From positions 1-18,158 of the forward strand of contig JAQGHK010000096.1 in assembly GCA_028288875.1 (NCBI GenBank): a stretch of 18,158 nt of DNA. Reading direction: 5' to 3'. This stretch comes from Phycisphaerales bacterium (GTDB taxonomy: Bacteria > Planctomycetota > Phycisphaerae > Tepidisphaerales > Tepidisphaeraceae). Below the pieces are notes generated by a model. That model saw only the letters and a program-made list of their open reading frames with translations. It was not told the origin of the DNA and made no database searches. Both the position numbers and the translations under genes were made by a program. This document shows positions 14,571 to 18,158 of this stretch, one piece after another (the first letter of the stretch is position 1; every line of letters begins with the position of its first letter).

Positions 14571-15302
14571 ATGACAAGCGATGCAATAGTGACGCCGGAC
14601 GTGATGCGAGACGCAGAAAATATCGTGGGGCAGATGGACAGCAGTGCTGCGATCGCATGGCTGCGCCAATGCGAAGACACATTAGCGATGTGGATCCATC
14701 GGCAGTGTTCAGCGGCCCTCCACCATCTCGAAATGCAGCATCATTTGATGTTGCCTCCAGCGGTCCAGTCCGTGATCACACGTGCTGTTGCCAACACTGC
14801 GGTCACCGCCGTCGCTGCACTACAGTCGGCTCATCACAGTTTGTGGTTGGACTTGGTTGCAGGAACCTCCATGGCATCGATTGATCCGCTCTTGGCGGTT
14901 CGGCGTCGAGTGACCGTGGCGGCAATGCAAGCGAAGCAGCCGGCCAAGCTGTCGAAGAAGCAGCGAGCCGAGGTGAAGACTGAGGGACTAGCGGTTGAGA
15001 AGTTCGCATTCCTGTCGTGCGTGCGTGCCATTCAGAAAGTTGGACACCATAGAGTCCCGACTTTGCTGCTGTCGTCCGTCGGTCCGAAAGGGGCTGTTCG
15101 CCACGAAATGCTGGACCGCGAATCCGCGGAGCGGATCATGTTCGCACTCGTGAGTGCGCTTAGCCAACTTGGTTGTGCATCGGCCATGGCCGCGTGGACA
15201 GCAGTGTGTGGTCAAGATCCATTCGCGGAATCTCCGGAAACTCCACCTCAAGGTGGGGATGACGATGCTCAGCATGACGGCGAAGGGGAGGTCGGTGTAT
15301 GA
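14571..15302 (+). CDS. Unrecognised protein with acidic tail, co-translated with a Gam-like gene
   Basis: This is a 243-residue soluble, mostly helical protein. I recognise no family. Visible features are a His-rich stretch (ALHHLEMQHHLMLPP), a long Ala-rich helix region (ITRAVANTAVTAVAALQSAH), a basic middle (AKLSKKQRAEVK) and a strongly acidic C-tail (GGDDDAQHDGEGEVGV). ATG 14571 is chosen because GGGAG is five bases upstream and a promoter lies right before it; the longer frame from TTG 14523 would begin inside the -35 box. Its TGA overlaps the ATG of the Gam-like gene by four bases, so the two are probably translated together. An acidic tail can mimic DNA or bind DNA-binding partners, but this is only a suggestion. 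Confidence 0.7.
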   Translation: MTSDAIVTPDVMRDAENIVGQMDSSAAIAWLRQCEDTLAMWIHRQCSAALHHLEMQHHLMLPPAVQSVITRAVANTAVTAVAALQSAHHSLWLDLVAGTSMASIDPLLAVRRRVTVAAMQAKQPAKLSKKQRAEVKTEGLAVEKFAFLSCVRAIQKVGHHRVPTLLLSSVGPKGAVRHEMLDRESAERIMFALVSALSQLGCASAMAAWTAVCGQDPFAESPETPPQGGDDDAQHDGEGEVGV

Positions 15303-15889
15303 AATCGATCGATCCAAACGAGGTAATTTCCTCATCGGCACATCCCGCCGATGGCGGCGAGTATCAGGTCTTCACGTCACAATTCCGGATTCAAGATGAG
15401 CGGAGCGCTAACTGGCTTGTCCGGCGCATCTGTGAGGCGCGTGCTTATGCGGAAAAAGTTGAGACTTGGGCAGCTGCCGAGATCCACCAGGCACGGCAGA
15501 AAGAGGCCCGGTTGATGCAACGATTCGGTGCTGAACTCGAAGCTTGGGCTACGGCTTCGATTCAGGAAAGTGGCGGTCGCGTGAAGTCGATCCGATTGCC
15601 GGCGGGACAGATTGGCTACAGAACTGTGCCTTTATCGATTGAGGTTCAGGATGGTCTGGCACTCACAGAGTGGTGCGAACGATATCTCCCGAAGGCGGTT
15701 CGAGTAACCGTTCGGGCGGAGGGCCATAGCGCCGTATCGTTGATCGCTCTCTCCTCGTCGCTTGGTGAATCAATTAGTTTTCAGCACCAACCGGTAATCG
15801 CAGAAGTGAGCCGGTATACGCAAGAAACGGGTGAGTTGCCTCCCGGCACGGTGATTAGGCCAGCGTCTGAAAAATTCTACATTCGGTAG
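15299..15889 (+). CDS. gam: Mu Gam-like DNA-end-binding protein (host-nuclease inhibitor family)
   Basis: This is a 196-residue protein. Features in order: IQDERSANWLVRRICEARAY, a long helix rich in Ala, Glu and Arg (about 38-92, WAAAEIHQARQKEARLMQRF), the diagnostic KSIRLPAGQIGYRT (96-109), WCERYLPKAVR, and the ending TGELPPGTVIRPASEKFYIR. This is the layout of the phage Mu Gam family, Ku-like dimers that coat double-strand DNA ends and shield them from RecBCD-type exonucleases. The start ATG 15299 overlaps the upstream stop and has a strong GGGGAGGT. It ends in TAG. In an integrated element it would protect linear DNA during transfer or transposition, although no Mu-type transposase is present here. 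Family assignment is firm; function in this host is inferred. Confidence 0.85.
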   Translation: MKSIDPNEVISSSAHPADGGEYQVFTSQFRIQDERSANWLVRRICEARAYAEKVETWAAAEIHQARQKEARLMQRFGAELEAWATASIQESGGRVKSIRLPAGQIGYRTVPLSIEVQDGLALTEWCERYLPKAVRVTVRAEGHSAVSLIALSSSLGESISFQHQPVIAEVSRYTQETGELPPGTVIRPASEKFYIR

Positions 15890-16386
15890 ACGGGCGTTTG
15901 TTGCGCTTCAGCAAATAATCGTGGACACAGGCTGGGGGGGTGTTTGGGATGCGGCCTTGTTGCTTATCAGCCCCAATCCGATGGGCAGGTTGAGATGCAT
16001 GACCATGCTCTGAAGACTACGGCTGACATCACGCGTCTTCAAAAAAAATGGCGGCTCAGTCCGGCCGGTGTTTGTTGGTCGAGGCCGTTCTGAAGGCTGG
16101 ACCGATACACATCGGTAGCTAGAATCCTGACGTCCGATAACGGTCCACTTTTTGGTGTATAGATGGCCAAAACTTCGATTTTTGATGTTCCCATGCTTAG
16201 TAAGACGACTGATAGTACTCGGTCGTCTCACAGAATTTAGATGTGCAATCGACCGGTATATCTCCCAACTCATGTCCGAAGAAATAGTGTTGTAAGCCAC
16301 TGGTGCAGCAGATCACGAGGTTTTGTGAAGGCAAATCTTAGGGCCGACTAACAATTGTGCTGAACGTGAGTTAGACGTAAATGCAG
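15890..16386. other. About 500-bp gap without an intact gene
   Basis: I see no convincing gene. A 7-bp hairpin AGACGAC/GTCGTCT lies at 16203-16228. On the minus strand SLQSMVMHLNLPIGLGLISN (about 15957-16016) faintly resembles the membrane part of RND metal-efflux pumps, but this is too short to claim. Confidence 0.4.
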
Positions 16387-16488
16387 GATTAGGCCCATGC
16401 CGCGTAGCCCTTCGACGGCGCGGCGAGACGAATCCTTGATGGAATCGGCTACGGCGAGCAAGCCGGCCACCTGGCCGCTAACAGTTAG
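16387..16488 (-). pseudogene. Fragment of a heavy-metal P-type ATPase
   Basis: About 34 codons read SGQVAGLLAVADSIKDSSRR and AVEGLRGMGLI. This is the piece just before the TGD motif in CopA-type ATPases ('AGLLAVADPIK...A...LR..GL'). The homology stops at both ends: what follows (LHLRLTHVQHNC) is not VVMLTGDN, and what precedes is not ATPase-like. It is therefore a relic of a metal-export gene, broken on both sides, lying back-to-back with an IS3 relic. Confidence 0.6.
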
Positions 16489-16580
16489 ATCAGTAGTGTT
16501 CAAGGTGAAGGTGCTGAGATTTAGCGTCCCCCAGCGGCGACCACTTTTGACCGTACCGACAGCAGCACAGTCGCAGGCGA

Positions 16581-16889
16581 GCAAACGAGCGTGGCGTACC
16601 GCAGTTGGTGCGTAGTGAAAACGGCCCGGAGTTCGGGGCGAAATTCCTGATGCGGGTGCTGGCGATCCACGTGATCGGCGCCCGGCACAATGATCCGGCA
16701 GCCCATGGCAGAACGGTTGCCTGGAGCGGTTCAACGGGAGCCTGCGGGTTGAGTGCCTGAACATGGAGACGTTCCAAAACCGGGATCATGCTCGGGCACT
16801 GATCAAGCTGTGCGGCCGGCATTACAACGAACGTCGCCCGCAACAGTGCGTTGTGCTCCCTGACGCCCGGCAAGTTCGCGGCGAAGTGG
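16581..16889 (+). pseudogene. IS3-type transposase (OrfB) C-terminal remnant with frameshifts
   Basis: Pieces of the integrase core appear in successive frames: ANERGVPQLVRSENGPEF (the second Asp of DDE is Glu here), AKFLMRVLAIHVIGA, then in another frame GSPWQNGCLERFNGSLRVEC (catalytic Glu at 16724-16726) with NMETFQNRDHARALI and HYNERRPQQ, then in a third frame NSALCSLTPGKFAAKW. At least two indels (near 16690-16705 and 16835-16845) separate them, and no N-terminal part or OrfA is recognisable. This is an old, dead copy. Ends of the original element are not identifiable. Confidence 0.82.
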
Positions 16890-17221
16890 CAAATTGAGTC
16901 GGCCGGGACGTTCCCGGGCCGCGATGCCCTATCTGGTGAAAGGAGGCCGCAAGACTCCAGATACGAACTGGGACATCAATGGGGTCTGGACACCAATGGA
17001 ACGCCGGACCGGCGGAAGCGCGCCGGTGACGGACGAGTGTTGCGCCCCGAGGCAACCAGTAAAACGCGCCTTCGGCTTTGGCTGAGAGAGACCGTAAAGC
17101 GATGTCGGAGGCGGCTCGGCAACATGCGATAGCCGTCCGTAGAACCGGTCGCAACGCCTATATTCGGCGCGATCGCCTTGGCGGTTTCCAATTACAGATC
17201 TAGGTCGTGTTCGACGCCGCC
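16890..17221. other. Gap between the IS3 remnant and the GH31 gene
   Basis: No gene is convincing. The open frame across 16851-17132 begins with the IS3 ending and then turns Arg-rich without family likeness. It may be the non-coding end of the dead element plus rearranged DNA. No tRNA is visible here that could be the other attachment site. Confidence 0.45.
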
Positions 17222-18157
17222 TCACAGAATTGGAACCATCGGCATATATCGCGCAGGTCCATCGTAACTGCCGCGGCGCGTCATTGAGCCATCGTGCTGC
17301 ACAGTGACCCAATTATAGTGTCCTTGTTCGAAAGCAAAGCTTTCGCCGTCGTCTTCGAATAATACCGCGGAGTTTAGCGGCGTGCCAAAGGCACGAGCAA
17401 TGATTCGGAAGACGGTATCCGATCGGACACACTGAACCGGCTCGGCCATGGGAAGAAGCGTGTTCGCCCTCACGAAGATGGGAACGCGCTCAATCGGAGA
17501 AAAGTATGTAATCGTTTGCCCGCCGTGGAATAGTTCGTCGGTGGCGAAATCCATCCAATCGCCTTTGGGCAATACAATTTTTCGTTCAGCTTCGCCGCTA
17601 ACCATCGGGGCCACTAACAGCGAGGATCCGACCATATATTGGTCGGAAACATCTCGGAGGCTCTCGTCGCAGGGATCCTCGAGCACCAGCGGGCGGAAAG
17701 GCGGAACGCCGTCAAAGTAGTACTTCGCGAACGCTGTATAGATGTATGGGATCAACCGCATGCGTAGTATCAGAACGTCGCGTACCAATGCCTCGCAGGC
17801 CTCCCAACCGGCCATTCGTTCGCCGCGTGCATTTGCCGCTATATCCGTCTGCTCCCAAGGTGGCATCGGTATATACCAAGAATTTATCAACGCCTGTGGC
17901 GAAAGAATGACCGATTGTATGCGGCGAACAAGATCTTCGGCGCTCGTGGCGTCGCGGACCTCGGGCGTCCACAGCAGACCGCAAACTCCTGCCGTCGCCA
18001 TTCCGCGGAGGAAATCGCGGTGATTGTATAGATCGGAATACAATACATAGGGCAGCGGTGACGCCAAAGCCCCCAAGCTGCGGACGCTGCCGAATGTGCG
18101 ACGGCCGATGCGACGAAAGACCTTGTTAATCGTGTCGGAATACAAGACCCCGAATGC
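17222..18157 (-). CDS. Glycoside hydrolase family 31 protein, C-terminal part
   Basis: The frame is open to the right edge, so about 311 C-terminal residues are seen. The segment SPLPYVLYSDLYNHRDFLRG with ATAGVCGLLWTPEV matches the region around the general acid Asp of GH31 enzymes, and SPQALINSWYIPMPPWEQ, LRMRLIPYIYTAFAKYYFDG, PFRPLVLEDP, DQYMVGSSLLVAPM and LPKGDWMDFATDELFHGGQT are the family landmarks that follow. A beta domain with LFEDDGESFAFEQGHYNWVT closes it. GH31 members cleave alpha-glucosides or alpha-xylosides by retention; the nucleophile region lies outside the window. The last few residues (RYMPMVPIL) end abruptly next to the decay zone, so the native end may be slightly altered. 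Confidence 0.86.
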   Translation of the reverse strand, partial: AFGVLYSDTINKVFRRIGRRTFGSVRSLGALASPLPYVLYSDLYNHRDFLRGMATAGVCGLLWTPEVRDATSAEDLVRRIQSVILSPQALINSWYIPMPPWEQTDIAANARGERMAGWEACEALVRDVLILRMRLIPYIYTAFAKYYFDGVPPFRPLVLEDPCDESLRDVSDQYMVGSSLLVAPMVSGEAERKIVLPKGDWMDFATDELFHGGQTITYFSPIERVPIFVRANTLLPMAEPVQCVRSDTVFRIIARAFGTPLNSAVLFEDDGESFAFEQGHYNWVTVQHDGSMTRRGSYDGPARYMPMVPIL

Positions 18158-18158
18158 G

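Noticed and set aside
15908..16300. 130-codon minus-strand frame, with a short stretch like an RND metal pump
   Set aside because: Only about 20 residues look familiar, there is no start signal, and the rest has mixed composition; it is noted only as a possible relic.
1..18158. CRISPR array, rRNA or riboswitch
   Set aside because: No regularly spaced repeats, rRNA-like stretch or recognisable riboswitch core was seen on either strand.

Overview
The window looks like a GC-rich chromosome segment of a planctomycete, most likely a Phycisphaerae-type lineage. The reasons are an integrase of a divergent type I associate with Planctomycetota, paired zinc-ribbon membrane proteins, a PpiD/SurA-like chaperone with 'PATQPTTKP'-style linkers, and a mix of TAA, TAG and TGA stops. 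The phylum is inferred from protein style, not from a marker gene.

Layout. (1) 1-7051 is ordinary host chromosome: the end of a membrane-bound metal-dependent hydrolase, a ClpS-type adaptor, then on the minus strand a row read TPR-like exported protein -> PpiD/SurA-like chaperone -> chorismate synthase (aroC), and finally a plus-strand MFS transporter. The aroC frame is interrupted by one in-frame TAG. (2) 7095-7150 holds a strong stem-loop and the 3' end of a tRNA gene (minus strand, Leu-like acceptor), directly followed by a tyrosine-recombinase gene. This is the classic left edge of an integrated element. (3) 7235-15889 is accessory DNA: integrase, RuvC-fold protein, two insertion sequences, two zinc-ribbon membrane proteins divergent from a small XRE regulator, and a ribbon-helix-helix regulator divergent from a two-gene operon of an unknown protein plus a Mu Gam-like DNA-end protector. 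(4) 15890-17221 is a decay zone with no intact gene; it contains a short heavy-metal P-type ATPase fragment and a frameshifted IS3-type transposase remnant. (5) 17222-18157 is the C-terminal part of a GH31 glycosidase running off the right end.

The IS history can be read at base level. An IS5-type element (11707-12579, TTA target duplication) went in first. An IS701-type element (10309-11703, 18-bp perfect inverted repeats, TTAC target duplication) then landed exactly on its left end, so the TTAC duplication contains the older TTA plus the first base of the older element. Both transposase frames are interrupted, one by a frameshift at an A-run and one by a TAA.

The most interesting part is the DNA-processing set of the island: a tyrosine recombinase lacking several canonical catalytic residues, a RuvC-fold protein with an extra N-terminal domain and an apparently missing first catalytic Asp, and a Gam-like protein translationally coupled to an unrecognised acidic-tailed protein. 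They plausibly belong to one integrative element, but the right attachment site is not visible in the window, so the element's true extent is unknown.
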